From contig NZ_SOAZ01000011.1 in the NCBI RefSeq assembly GCF_004364155.1, forward strand, positions 1-64,000: a stretch of 64,000 nt of DNA. The letters are read 5' to 3'. The notes beneath the pieces were generated by a model. That model was not told the origin of the DNA. It made no database searches and saw only the letters and a list, made by a program, of their open reading frames with translations. The stretch is from Fonticella tunisiensis (lineage in GTDB: Bacteria > Bacillota > Clostridia > Clostridiales > Caloramatoraceae). The position numbers and the translations under genes are program-made. Numbering within the stretch: the first letter of the stretch is position 1; every line of letters starts with the position of its first letter. This document shows, piece by piece, positions 19,356-28,203 of this stretch.

Positions 19356-19642
19356 TTGATACATGCTGAAAATCAATAAAATGAGTATATAGCGGTGCAA
19401 ATTTCAGATGCCCAATGCTGTTGGGGGATTCCGTACTTGCATATGAATTGGGTAAAGTCAGGATGTTCCAGGAAGGCTCATTTTACATCTATCCACAGGG
19501 TATTCCTGTCTTCCTTCGGACAACAGGTCAAACTATGTGAGATTTAAATCAAATATATATCTGGAAAATGGGAGTAAAGTTATAAAAACAACCTTCTATG
19601 GGAACAATATCCTCCAGGTAGAATCCATAGGAGGTTGGCTTT
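19356..19642 (+). pseudogene. Decayed coding fragment(s)
   Basis: One frame (about 19412-19538) reads PMLLGDSVLAYELGKVRMF and YPQGIPVFLRTTG before a stop, and a second frame from about 19545 reads IYLENGSKVIKTTFYGN. Both look protein-like but have no start codons or ribosome sites, so they seem to be remnants of genes. No family is recognised. Confidence 0.35.
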
Positions 19643-20767
19643 ATGCGAAAATCCATTTTATTTTTAATGACAATTCTTTTGCTCACCTCCTTCTCATGCA
19701 ATAAGCTGCAGAGCTCTGATATAAACGCATCGAAGGGGGAACAGAAAACCCCCAATAAATCCACAGAGTATATATATGCAGGCCGCATTGGCAGTGAGAA
19801 GGAGATAGTTGCCTTTGACCCTGAGGGAAGGGGAATAGATAAAATATATGGAGAAGAATTTGATGTTTCAGTGAGAAATGGAAGCAGAATACTTCTTTAT
19901 GATGATAAAACTAATAATGTAAATAAAAAGGATTCATCAAAGGACAAATTCACCATAATTGATTTTGACGGTAATATTATAAAAAGCTATGAAGGTAATT
20001 ACAAACTATATGAAGGCGAGTCTCCTGCCATAAGCAGTGACGGCTCCGTTTTTGCATTTTTACTCAGAACTGAAAAGGATAAAAAAATCTATAAAAAACT
20101 TTATTACATGAAATCCTCAGATGAGGATCCTAAAGAAATAAGCAAAATAAAGGGAGATGTTATGGATATCTCCTTTTTTGACAGCGATACCATTATATAT
20201 TCTAAAAGGGAAATAGGGAAAGAAAATCATCAAATATATAAATACAGTCTTTCAAGTGGAATTGAAGAAAGGGTTATACAGTCAGAATATGATGACAGAA
20301 ACCCGGTTGTTTCCGGAGATGGAAGAAAACTGGCCTTTTTAAGACGTGAAGGAAATAAATATATATTGTGTATAAGTGATTTATTAAATGGAGGGAAAGA
20401 AAGGGTAATTGACAGGGAAAATGGTGTTAAAAAGGGAACTATTAAATGGTCTCCGGATGATGAATATATATCATATACAATAGAGAAGGGCGGTGTAAAA
20501 AATATAAGACTGTTCGACATGAATAAAAATAAATCATTAGATTTTCAAAATGGATACATATCTGATTTTTCCACCGATGGAAGATATATTGTTTATGCTG
20601 ATTATGTTGAGAGCAGGGTAGATGGGGGTATAGAAGGCAGGCAGGTTATATTTAGAAAAGCAGTAGACGGTGATAAACCACCTCAAAAAATATGGGAAAT
20701 TAAAGAGAATGGGCCCTACTGCGCCAGCATTGTGATGTTATTTTGGATAACTGAGAAAAATATTTAA
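19643..20767 (+). CDS. Lipoprotein with TolB-like beta-propeller repeats
   Basis: A 374-residue protein with a lipoprotein signal (Cys19 in LLLTSFSC) and repeated WD40/TolB-like strands: SSDGSVFAFLLR, SGDGRKLAFLRR, WSPDDEYISYTI and STDGRYIVYAD, spaced about 45-60 residues. Such propellers usually bind proteins or carbohydrates outside the membrane. AGGAGG stands about 9 bases before the ATG. No partner genes are obvious. Confidence 0.75.
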   Translation: MRKSILFLMTILLLTSFSCNKLQSSDINASKGEQKTPNKSTEYIYAGRIGSEKEIVAFDPEGRGIDKIYGEEFDVSVRNGSRILLYDDKTNNVNKKDSSKDKFTIIDFDGNIIKSYEGNYKLYEGESPAISSDGSVFAFLLRTEKDKKIYKKLYYMKSSDEDPKEISKIKGDVMDISFFDSDTIIYSKREIGKENHQIYKYSLSSGIEERVIQSEYDDRNPVVSGDGRKLAFLRREGNKYILCISDLLNGGKERVIDRENGVKKGTIKWSPDDEYISYTIEKGGVKNIRLFDMNKNKSLDFQNGYISDFSTDGRYIVYADYVESRVDGGIEGRQVIFRKAVDGDKPPQKIWEIKENGPYCASIVMLFWITEKNI

Positions 20768-20850
20768 TAAGAAAATTATCCCATAATATTGACTTTAAAT
20801 AACATAAATGCTAGAATGTTTACAAAATTTAAGTGCATGTTGATGTAGGA

Positions 20851-20945
20851 TAGCAACCACGTGGCTATGGGTTTAGGATATGCTGGCTTTAGTTGTCAAC
20901 CCCTCGATTAAATCTATGGGTTTTTTAAATAGTTCTTTGCTATAC
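20851..20945 (+). mobile_element. Possible orphan right end of an IS200/IS605-type element
   Basis: The block contains AACCCCTCGATTAAATCTAT followed by GGGTT and a T-run, an imperfect hairpin resembling the right-end hairpin of IS605-family elements in clostridia. No tnpA or tnpB gene is nearby. This call rests on general resemblance only. Confidence 0.3.
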
Positions 20946-20972
20946 TCCCCCAGTAAAAGCAGAGATAGACAA

Positions 20973-21000
20973 AAGGAACCTCTTCAGGTTCTTTTTGTTT
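20973..21000 (+). terminator. Rho-independent terminator
   Basis: AAGGAACC pairs with GGTTCTTT (one G-U) around a 6-base loop and is followed by a T-run, upstream of the HAD phosphatase gene. Confidence 0.6.
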
Positions 21001-21049
21001 TGGAAATTATGTTATAATATATGTGAATTAACATGGAAGGATGATATAT

Positions 21050-21718
21050 TTGATTAATGCAGTATTATTTGATCTGGATGGAACACTAATTGACACCAAT
21101 GAGCTTATTGTTCAGTCCTTTAAATATACTTTTAAAAAACATCTAAATATCGATATTTCTAAAGATGAAATAGTGAAGTTCTTTGGAGAACCACTACATA
21201 CTACCCTTGCGCGATACGATGAAAAAAATGCTGACAGGCTTTTGAAGGACTATAGAGAATATAACGAAAGTATTCATGATTCCATGATAAAGGGAATAGA
21301 GGGGGCAGAGGAAGTACTAAAGGAATTAAAGAATAGAGGTATAAAACTTGGTATTGTAACCTCAAAAAGAAGGACTTTGGCCGAGAGGGGACTTAATATA
21401 TTCAATCTCCTGGGATTGATGGATGTTGTAATTACACCGGAGGATACATTAAAGCACAAACCTGAAGGTGAGCCGGCGGTTAAGGCATGTAAGCTTTTAG
21501 GCGTATCCCCAGAGGAAGCACTAATGGTGGGTGACAGCCCAGTTGATATATTGTGCGGAAAAAATGCAGGAACTAAAACCTGCTTTGTAAAATATAGCGC
21601 AGTACCATTTAAAGACGTGGTGTATACTAACCCGGATTATGTAATCGTGAAATTAAGGGATCTTTTGGATATTGTAGAGGACAGCACCTCCCACAGGTTT
21701 GATGGAGCGAGCGCCTGA
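21050..21718 (+). CDS. HAD-family phosphatase, PpaX/phosphoglycolate phosphatase-like
   Basis: A 222-residue haloacid dehalogenase hydrolase with the nucleophile motif DLDGTLIDT near residues 8-16, motif II VTSKR near 103-107, motif III KHKPEG and motif IV VGDSPVDILCG. Size and sequence fit the pyrophosphatase PpaX or phosphoglycolate phosphatase subgroup. The start is taken as TTG 21050, 8 bases after GGAAGG; ATG 21041 sits directly on that site and is less likely. A hairpin terminator follows. Confidence 0.82.
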   Translation: MINAVLFDLDGTLIDTNELIVQSFKYTFKKHLNIDISKDEIVKFFGEPLHTTLARYDEKNADRLLKDYREYNESIHDSMIKGIEGAEEVLKELKNRGIKLGIVTSKRRTLAERGLNIFNLLGLMDVVITPEDTLKHKPEGEPAVKACKLLGVSPEEALMVGDSPVDILCGKNAGTKTCFVKYSAVPFKDVVYTNPDYVIVKLRDLLDIVEDSTSHRFDGASA

Positions 21719-21743
21719 TTATTAAAAGTCAAAACTGGCACAG

Positions 21744-21795
21744 AAACTACAATAATATTCGTATATATACGAACATTATTGTAGTTTATTTTTTA
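21744..21795 (+). terminator. Terminator after the HAD phosphatase gene
   Basis: A near-perfect stem: AAACTACAATAAT with ATTATTGTAGTTT and a further TTCGTATA/TATACGAA inside, followed by ATTTTTT. Confidence 0.75.
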
Positions 21796-21899
21796 CGATT
21801 CGATAATAATACGAACATTTTTGATAAAATTAATGAAAATATATTGACCAATATGTTTTTCTATGATACTATAATCATGTAATTTTAATGAAACCACGC

Positions 21900-21970
21900 C
21901 ATCCATATAATCCTGATAATATGGTTCAGGAGTATCTACGGGGGAGCCGCAAACTCTCCGGCTATGGGTG
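21900..21970 (+). ncRNA. Guanine riboswitch upstream of purine permease
   Basis: Second purine aptamer in the window: P1 from CATCCATA (21900-21907) with TATGGGTG (21963-21970), the ATAATCCTGATAATATGG arm, TATCTACGGG junction and CCGCAAAC arm. The discriminating base before the 3' TAT is C, so guanine/hypoxanthine is the expected ligand. A possible terminator (ATTCCA...TGGAAT, 22013-22062) follows before the permease gene. Confidence 0.92.
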
Positions 21971-22079
21971 AGCCCAGGTTGGGAGCATGCTAATATTATA
22001 TATTCTAGCAATTATTCCACCTCCGGGTTTGCCTGTATGGATTCCGGCGATGGAATTTTAATTTTAAGGAGGATGTACA

Positions 22080-23516
22080 ATGGATATTACTCAGCCAGGA
22101 GTAAAAAAATCGAGCAGATCCTTTGTGGACAGACTATTTAAATTATCAGAGAACGGTACAAATGTTAAAACTGAAGTTATGGCCGGTATCACGACCTTTG
22201 TTACAATGGCATATATAATATTTGTAAATCCATCAATTCTCGCTCAAGCAGGGATGGATAAGGGTGCTGTATTCGTAGCAACAATACTTGCAGCAACAAT
22301 CGCAACGTTTATAATGGGATTTGTTGCCAACGTACCATTTGCCCAGGCGCCCGGTATGGGCCTCAATGCTTTCTTCACATTTACAGTAGTGCTTGGCCTC
22401 GGATATACCTGGCAGCAGGCTTTAGCTATGGTATTTATATGCGGTATCATAAATATAATAATCACCGTAACTAAAATAAGAAAGATGATAATACATGCAA
22501 TACCAGCTTCCCTACAATATGCAATAAGCGGTGGAATTGGACTTTTCATAGCATATATTGGAATAAAGGAAGCCCATTTCCTTCAATTCACTGGAGAAGC
22601 AGCAAATAAAGTTGTTTCCCTTGGCGAAGGGGGAATATTTAGTGATATTATTCCTGCAATTGTTAACTTTAGAGATCCGGTTTCACAGCTTGCACTTATA
22701 GGTCTAATAATTACAGTAGTTCTTATGGTTCTCAGGGTTAGAAGTGCAATACTCCTTGGTATAGTTCTTACAACAATAATTGGAATATTCTTTAACGTAA
22801 CTCGTGTTCCTGGACTTTCAAGTATAAGCTTTGCGGTACCAAGCCTTGAACCAACGTTATTTAAACTTGATTTTGGCGGACTGTTTGCTAATGGGCAGAA
22901 GATGTTTATAGCATTAACGACAATATTTGCTTTTTCACTTACGGATACCTTCGATACAATTGGAACTTTCCTCGGAACAGGTAGAAAATCAGGGATATTT
23001 GATGAAAAAGATGAAAAATCAGTGGATAATGGAAATGGATTTTCATCAAAGCTTGAAAGGGCGTTATTTGCAGATGCAACTGCGACTTCAATAGGTGCGC
23101 TTCTTGGAACAAGCAACACTACGACTTATGTTGAAAGTGCTGCAGGTATAAGCCTGGGAGGAAGGACTGGGCTTACTTCTGTGGTAGTTGGTATATTATT
23201 CTTACTCAGTCTGTTTATCGCTCCATTTGCAGGAATGGTTCCAGCAGCAGCTACAGCGCCGGCTCTTATAGTTGTCGGTATATTAATGGCTGACGGACTT
23301 TCCAAGATAGATTGGTCAGATATTGAAACTTCAATTCCTGCATTCCTTACAGTAGCGCTTATGCCATTCACATACAGCATTGCAAACGGCATAGCAGCAG
23401 GATTAATATTCTATCCAGCAATAAAGCTAATAACAGGAAAGCGTAAGGAAATTCATCCCATAATATATATTTTTGCAGTATTGTTTATTTTAAGATTTGT
23501 GCTTCTGCCTAACTAA
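22080..23516 (+). CDS. NCS2-family purine permease (guanine/hypoxanthine type)
   Basis: A 478-residue membrane transporter with about 12-14 helices. It has the AzgA/PbuG-like N-terminus (TEVMAGITTFVTMAYIIFVN, residues ~33-52), the QAPGMGLNAFF motif near 89-99 and the FDTIGTF...GTSNTTTYVESAAG block that forms the substrate site. The guanine riboswitch immediately upstream supports guanine or hypoxanthine uptake. AAGGAGG precedes the ATG. Adenine specificity cannot be excluded from sequence alone. Confidence 0.92.
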   Translation: MDITQPGVKKSSRSFVDRLFKLSENGTNVKTEVMAGITTFVTMAYIIFVNPSILAQAGMDKGAVFVATILAATIATFIMGFVANVPFAQAPGMGLNAFFTFTVVLGLGYTWQQALAMVFICGIINIIITVTKIRKMIIHAIPASLQYAISGGIGLFIAYIGIKEAHFLQFTGEAANKVVSLGEGGIFSDIIPAIVNFRDPVSQLALIGLIITVVLMVLRVRSAILLGIVLTTIIGIFFNVTRVPGLSSISFAVPSLEPTLFKLDFGGLFANGQKMFIALTTIFAFSLTDTFDTIGTFLGTGRKSGIFDEKDEKSVDNGNGFSSKLERALFADATATSIGALLGTSNTTTYVESAAGISLGGRTGLTSVVVGILFLLSLFIAPFAGMVPAAATAPALIVVGILMADGLSKIDWSDIETSIPAFLTVALMPFTYSIANGIAAGLIFYPAIKLITGKRKEIHPIIYIFAVLFILRFVLLPN

Positions 23517-23564
23517 TGGCAGCTTCAAAAATTTAATATACGCACCGTGGGAGTTATATAGCAG

Positions 23565-23603
23565 AAAGGAGTGTGTTTCAATCGGGAACACACTCCTTTG
23601 TTG
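23565..23603 (+). terminator. Terminator after the purine permease gene
   Basis: AAAGGAGTGTGTT (23565-23577) pairs with AACACACTCCTTT (23587-23599), giving a long stem. Confidence 0.7.
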
Positions 23604-23749
23604 TTAGGCTAAAATTGGAAAACACTCTGCTAAAAATATATGATATAATATACGAAAAGTTCTACTAAACACTATACTTTTCATATATCCACCTGAATCT
23701 GGGGTTATACAGCGCCTTCAGAAAAATAAAACGAAAGGAAGTGTGGGAT

Positions 23750-24106
23750 ATGAATAAGCAGGATATATTGAATATGAAACCGGGCAGGGAGTTTAACCTG
23801 CTCATTAGCCAGAAGGTTCTTGGAATTACACCTGATGAAAGGAAAGATGACAACATCTTAAGGGATTTTTCCTCTGACCCGTCAATAATCATGACAATCA
23901 TCAACAAGCTTGCAGAAAGGAATTTTAAATACACTATAACTAACATAAACAAATATGAGCACAGCTGCATTTTTGACAGTATGAAAAGTCACAAACGCTA
24001 TATAGCCCATGCGGACAACCTTATAGAGGCTGTATGTAAGGCAGCCCTTTTGGCTGTGTTTGGTGAAGAGGAATATGAGAAGAAGATAAGAGCCCAGGAA
24101 CAATAG
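23750..24106 (+). CDS. Small protein resembling phage ABA-sandwich domain proteins
   Basis: A 118-residue soluble protein. The opening KPGREFNLLISQKVLGITP and the later YSTDI/PSIIMTIINKL plus IEAVCKAALLAVFGE resemble small phage and bacterial proteins of the 'ABA sandwich' type, whose function is unknown. ATG 23750 is chosen because AAGGAAGTG lies 8-10 bases upstream; a TTG-like start at 23741 is less likely. No phage genes are adjacent. Confidence 0.55.
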   Translation: MNKQDILNMKPGREFNLLISQKVLGITPDERKDDNILRDFSSDPSIIMTIINKLAERNFKYTITNINKYEHSCIFDSMKSHKRYIAHADNLIEAVCKAALLAVFGEEEYEKKIRAQEQ

Positions 24107-24280
24107 TTAATGTTAAGTACCGGAGCCTTTTATGTGGTTTCCGGTATCTTTATGGATTTATATGTAACTTTATGGTGAATATATCATATCATATAAAAAA
24201 CAGGTTAAAAATACATTAAAGAGAAGGTTTTTTCCTGGGAGAACAAATTTTGGATTCTCATTATAAGGGGGAAGGGGAAT

Positions 24281-24439
24281 ATGAAGGTTGATAAGGATGA
24301 GCTGTTGATTTCTCTTATAGAGATTTTTTATAAGTTTATAATTTACCCTCCAGACAGTCTTTCAAGGGATTATATAGAGGGATACAGAAAGGGCATGCTG
24401 GATATAATTGAAGCTGTAAACAGTTACAGGGGGGAATAA
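24281..24439 (+). CDS. Short acidic protein, unknown
   Basis: A 52-residue frame beginning MKVDKDELLISLIEIFYKF after an AAGGGGGAAGGGG ribosome site, ending two bases before a strong terminator. Composition (helical, charged) looks like a real small protein. It belongs to no family I recognise. Confidence 0.5.
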   Translation: MKVDKDELLISLIEIFYKFIIYPPDSLSRDYIEGYRKGMLDIIEAVNSYRGE

Positions 24440-24440
24440 A

Positions 24441-24472
24441 CTGCCCTGCTTCCGTCGGGGCAGTTTTTATCT
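24441..24472 (+). terminator. Rho-independent terminator
   Basis: CTGCCC pairs with GGGCAG and is followed by TTTTT. It ends the 52-residue gene. Confidence 0.8.
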
Positions 24473-24544
24473 TTCTTTTTTATTGATTAAAATAGTTGTA
24501 AAATAGTTTTGGAATGTATTTTACGGTATTCGGGAGGAATTGTG

Positions 24545-25528
24545 ATGAAAAAGGTTGCTGTAATATTTAACGGTGGAACCATATCAATGAAGGTTGACCC
24601 AAGAATTCAAGCAGCTGTTCCAACGTTGACTGGAGAAGAAATAATGTCTATGGTAACTGGTATAGAAAGGTATGCTCAAATTGAATCATATACCTTTTCA
24701 AGCCTTCCCGGGCCTCATATGACTCCAAAAATGATGCTTGAGCTTTCTGGATACATAGATAAAATTCTTGATAGAGAGGATATATCAGGTGCTGTAGTAA
24801 CACATGGGACGGATACCCTTGAGGAAACGGCATATTTCCTTGACCTGACTATAAAAAGCAATAAGCCTGTTGTTATGACGGGTGCAATGAGAAACAGCTC
24901 AGAGCTTGGCTATGATGGGCCTGCTAATCTTGCAGCATCCATCTGTACAGCAATTTCAGATGAATCTATAGGAAGAGGGGTTATGGTGTGTTTTAATGAT
25001 GAGCTGTATTATGCAAGCGAGGTTACAAAGGCTAATTCTATGAGCCTTGATGCCTTCCATTCACCTAACTTTGGCCCAATAGGAATAGTTGATAACAATA
25101 GGGTTTTATTCTACAGGAACAGCATAAAGAGACAACATTTTGACATAGATGATATTGAAACAAGGGTTGACCTTATAAAGTGTGCTGCAGGTATGGATTC
25201 AAAGTTTATTGATTTTTCATTAAGCCAGGGGGTAAAGGGAATTGTAATAGAGGGTACTGGAAGAGGCAATATACCTCCTGGTATGGTGGATGGCGTAGGA
25301 AGGGCAATAGCAAGGGGGGTTCCTGTAGTCATAGTTTCAAGATGCTATCAGGGAAGGGTTCTTGACTCCTATGGATACCATGGAGGAGGTAAAGAACTTA
25401 CAAATATGGGCGTAATACTTGGAGATACACTTCCGGGACAAAAGGCAAGAATTAAGCTTATGGTTGCACTGAGCAAAACCAGCGATATGAAGGAAATAAA
25501 GGAGATATTTGAAATGGGGCTATATTAA
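24545..25528 (+). CDS. L-asparaginase, type I-like
   Basis: A 327-residue asparaginase/glutaminase-family enzyme that hydrolyses asparagine to aspartate and ammonia. It has the first catalytic Thr in FNGGTISMK (near residue 11), the second in VVTHGTDTLEETA (near 76-88) with the T-D pair, and the AMRNSSELGYDGPAN segment. There is no signal peptide, so it acts in the cytoplasm. ATG 24545 follows GGGAGG; an in-frame start at 24509 lacks a ribosome site. Confidence 0.9.
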   Translation: MKKVAVIFNGGTISMKVDPRIQAAVPTLTGEEIMSMVTGIERYAQIESYTFSSLPGPHMTPKMMLELSGYIDKILDREDISGAVVTHGTDTLEETAYFLDLTIKSNKPVVMTGAMRNSSELGYDGPANLAASICTAISDESIGRGVMVCFNDELYYASEVTKANSMSLDAFHSPNFGPIGIVDNNRVLFYRNSIKRQHFDIDDIETRVDLIKCAAGMDSKFIDFSLSQGVKGIVIEGTGRGNIPPGMVDGVGRAIARGVPVVIVSRCYQGRVLDSYGYHGGGKELTNMGVILGDTLPGQKARIKLMVALSKTSDMKEIKEIFEMGLY

Positions 25529-25541
25529 AGGAAGCCCCTTT

Positions 25542-25793
25542 TCAATTTGGTGTAACCTTTTTTCTTGCGAGGGTTTCTACCGTTTCAAGGGGCGTGTCAG
25601 GATCCTCTGGAACAGTAGATATCTCGTATGTGTTTTCAAGATCTATCCTTCCCTTTGGGGCCTCAGGCCATAGAAGTGCGTTGTATGTTTGCTCTATTAT
25701 AGGGTAATCCATTCCCTCAGGTTGATATATATCTATTTTTTTATGGTTTTCAGTTGGATCAATAGGCCTATCGTTTTCATTATATATTGACAT
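25542..25793 (-). CDS. Hypothetical protein, 83 residues
   Basis: A soluble, Pro/Glu/Asp-rich protein read toward the asparaginase gene, with GGAAGTG before its ATG. It contains YQPEGMDYPIIEQTYNALLW, a stretch with clear protein-like composition. Function unknown. Confidence 0.5.
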   Translation of the reverse strand: MSIYNENDRPIDPTENHKKIDIYQPEGMDYPIIEQTYNALLWPEAPKGRIDLENTYEISTVPEDPDTPLETVETLARKKVTPN

Positions 25794-25953
25794 ATTTTCA
25801 CTTCCTTCGCTACTTTTATTTATAATATGTGCTTATTTACCGGGAAATATTTATATTCAACATTGTATAAAGGCAAAGCTGCTTATGAAAAAAACTTTAA
25901 TAAAAAATTCTCTGAATTTATGCTATAATTTATACAATAGGGAGTGATTATAC

Positions 25954-26586
25954 ATGAAAGCCGATGAAGTAGCAAGGGTTTTACAGGTCTATATGCTTCA
26001 AAACCTGTATTCAAATTCAAATAACACCCAAACATCTTTAATGTTTGAGCTTGTGCTTCAAAGTATGTTAAACGACAATAATAACGTCTATACCAATGAT
26101 TTATCAAATAAACAAAATACTCAAACCGCACAGATTGAAAACAGCAAAATAGATGGGAATAATTTTGATAAAGTGAAATCAGAAGATATATCAAAGGCCA
26201 TTGACTATGCTTCAAATAAATACGGCGTTGAAAGGGAGCTTATAAAGGCTGTTATAGCTCAGGAATCAGGTTTTAATCCGACGGCCCTTTCAAAGGCAGG
26301 GGCCATGGGTCTTATGCAGCTCATGCCCGGGACTGCAAAATCCCTTGGAGTTGAAAATCCCTTCGATGTGCTTGAAAACATAGATGGAGGAACCAGGTAT
26401 CTTAAAAATCTTTTAAATGCCTTCAGCGGCAGCAAGGAGTTGGCTCTTGCCGCATACAATGGAGGTATTGGAAGGATGAAAAGACTTGGAGTTGATACTG
26501 CTCAGGAAATAAATAAAATGCCTGAGGAAACTAAAAACTACGTAGACAGAGTTATGAGAAACTACCAAAGATTTCTGGGATTATGA
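25954..26586 (+). CDS. Lytic transglycosylase, SLT domain
   Basis: A 210-residue protein that should cleave peptidoglycan between MurNAc and GlcNAc. The C-terminal half (about 90-210) is a goose-lysozyme-like SLT domain with the catalytic Glu in [10 protein letters not shown] (near residue 108), the [14 protein letters not shown] motif and AAYNGG plus ETKNYV. The N-terminal half is Asn/Gln-rich without an obvious signal peptide, as in many clostridial homologues that leave the cell by other routes. Starts with ATG after AGGGAG. Confidence 0.88.
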   Translation: MKADEVARVLQVYMLQNLYSNSNNTQTSLMFELVLQSMLNDNNNVYTNDLSNKQNTQTAQIENSKIDGNNFDKVKSEDISKAIDYASNKYGVERELIKAVIAQESGFNPTALSKAGAMGLMQLMPGTAKSLGVENPFDVLENIDGGTRYLKNLLNAFSGSKELALAAYNGGIGRMKRLGVDTAQEINKMPEETKNYVDRVMRNYQRFLGL

Positions 26587-26614
26587 TATTATGCTCTATT
26601 GAGGGGGAAACGAT

Positions 26615-27952
26615 ATGAAGGAATATGGTCTTGTACTTGCTGGGGGCGGCGCTAAGGGAGGATATGAGATCGGGGTATGGAAGGCGCTGAGGGAGCTGAA
26701 CATATCGATAAAAGCCGTTGCAGGAACTTCTGTTGGTGCATTAAATGGAGCTATTATTGCACAGGATGACTTCGATACTGCGTATAAGTTATGGACGAGC
26801 ATCAGTATAGAAAACGTTATAAAGCTTGAAAAGGAAGTTGCCGTTGTTAATGAAAATAGAAAGAAATCCATGGGGCTTTTAACTGCAATAAAAAATGCTA
26901 TAACTGCGGGAGGGCTTGATATTACTCCCTTAAAGGAGATGCTTTTAGAAATAATAGATGAAGATAGGATAAGAAATTCCCCCGTTGACCTTGGGATAGT
27001 TACATTTTCCCTTAGTGATTTTAAACCTTTAAAACTGTTTAAAAAGGATATTCCAGAGGGAAAGCTTGTTGATTATCTTCTTGCAAGTGCATGTTTTCCG
27101 GCCTTTAAACCCCATGAGATAGATAATAAAAGGTTTATCGATGGAGGAGTATATGATAATGTGCCAATATCCTTGATGCTTGAGAAAGGAATAAAGGATA
27201 TAATTTCAGTTGATATATCGGGGCCGGGGATAAGTAGAAAAGTTGATAAGAAAGGTTTAAACCTTATAGAGATAAAGGCCTCGGAGGACCTTGGAGGAAC
27301 GCTTGATTTTAATGGTGAAAGATCAAAAGCTAATATTGAACTTGGATATTATGATACCTTAAAGGCCTTCGGAAAGCTTAAAGGAAGCAGATATTTCATA
27401 TTTCCAAATGAGGATTTTAATGAAGCAAAGGAGCTTTATATTAAAAACCTTGGTATTGAAGATTTTAAGAAGATGTTTGCCTTCCTCGGCATGGATTTGG
27501 GAGGGAAATCCAGTGTAAATAATAAGTTTATATTGGACAGAATAATGAGAACCATTCGTCAGTATGCAGATAATAGGTTAACCGGTGATACGGTTTTCCC
27601 TGCCATGGCGGAAATTACAGCAGAGCAGCTTGGAATCGAGAGGAAAAGGGTGTATACGTTAAGTGAGCTTATTGATGAGATAATGAAGGAATATGAGAAT
27701 ATAAAAAACAGTAGGGACTTTAAGGAGTACATGCAGGGGCTTACACGCCTTATGATCAGCAGAAATCAGCTTGAGTTTGACAGGGAGCTTAAAAAGACGC
27801 TTATTGAGGGAAAGTTTATAATATCCTATGAACCTTATCTTAATGAGACCGACGAGAAGCTAAAGAGGTTTAGAAGGTTCATAGCAGTGGCATTCCCCAA
27901 GATTTCAATTGCAAACATGTTTTTATCACTTGTGTTGTCGAAGAAGAATTAG
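26615..27952 (+). CDS. Patatin-like phospholipase
   Basis: A 445-residue protein. The first ~280 residues are a patatin domain: oxyanion motif GGGAKGGYEIG (about 8-18), nucleophile elbow GTSVGALNG with the catalytic Ser near 41, and the dyad Asp in DGGVYDN near 177-183. The C-terminal ~160 residues are helical and charged, without a recognised domain. Expected activity is acyl hydrolysis of membrane lipids. Starts 28 bases after the transglycosylase gene with GAGGGGG upstream, so the two may be co-transcribed. Confidence 0.88.
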   Translation: MKEYGLVLAGGGAKGGYEIGVWKALRELNISIKAVAGTSVGALNGAIIAQDDFDTAYKLWTSISIENVIKLEKEVAVVNENRKKSMGLLTAIKNAITAGGLDITPLKEMLLEIIDEDRIRNSPVDLGIVTFSLSDFKPLKLFKKDIPEGKLVDYLLASACFPAFKPHEIDNKRFIDGGVYDNVPISLMLEKGIKDIISVDISGPGISRKVDKKGLNLIEIKASEDLGGTLDFNGERSKANIELGYYDTLKAFGKLKGSRYFIFPNEDFNEAKELYIKNLGIEDFKKMFAFLGMDLGGKSSVNNKFILDRIMRTIRQYADNRLTGDTVFPAMAEITAEQLGIERKRVYTLSELIDEIMKEYENIKNSRDFKEYMQGLTRLMISRNQLEFDRELKKTLIEGKFIISYEPYLNETDEKLKRFRRFIAVAFPKISIANMFLSLVLSKKN

Positions 27953-27962
27953 GTTTTTAATG

Positions 27963-28018
27963 GCAACCAGTTCACATTTCACATTTTAGAACCTAAATGT
28001 GAAATGTGAACTGGTTGC
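27963..28018. repeat. Perfect 24-bp inverted repeat
   Basis: The arms (27963-27986 and 27995-28018) are exact reverse complements around the 8-base loop TAGAACCT. No T-run follows, so it is not a typical terminator although it lies just after the patatin gene. It shares the GC(A/G)CCAGTTCACATT arm with the hairpin at 16428-16476. Confidence 0.75.
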
Positions 28019-28203
28019 AACTATATTGGTGATAAAATTTTAGACCTTCCATCTCTAGCCCCTGCAAATTCAATTTACCTATTTAGCTCCCTAAAGTATT
28101 TGGACATGGTTACATTGGATGTTTGGCATTTTATAAAAAGTGTAATTTTCTCTTACTTAATGTATACTATGTATATATATTCTAAGCATATGGAGGGCTG
28201 CAC

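Noticed and set aside
21770-21825. ACGAACATT repeated twice, resembling purine-repressor boxes before the permease
   Set aside because: The first copy is part of the terminator stem at 21744-21795, and the spacing and flanking bases do not fit known purine repressor sites well.
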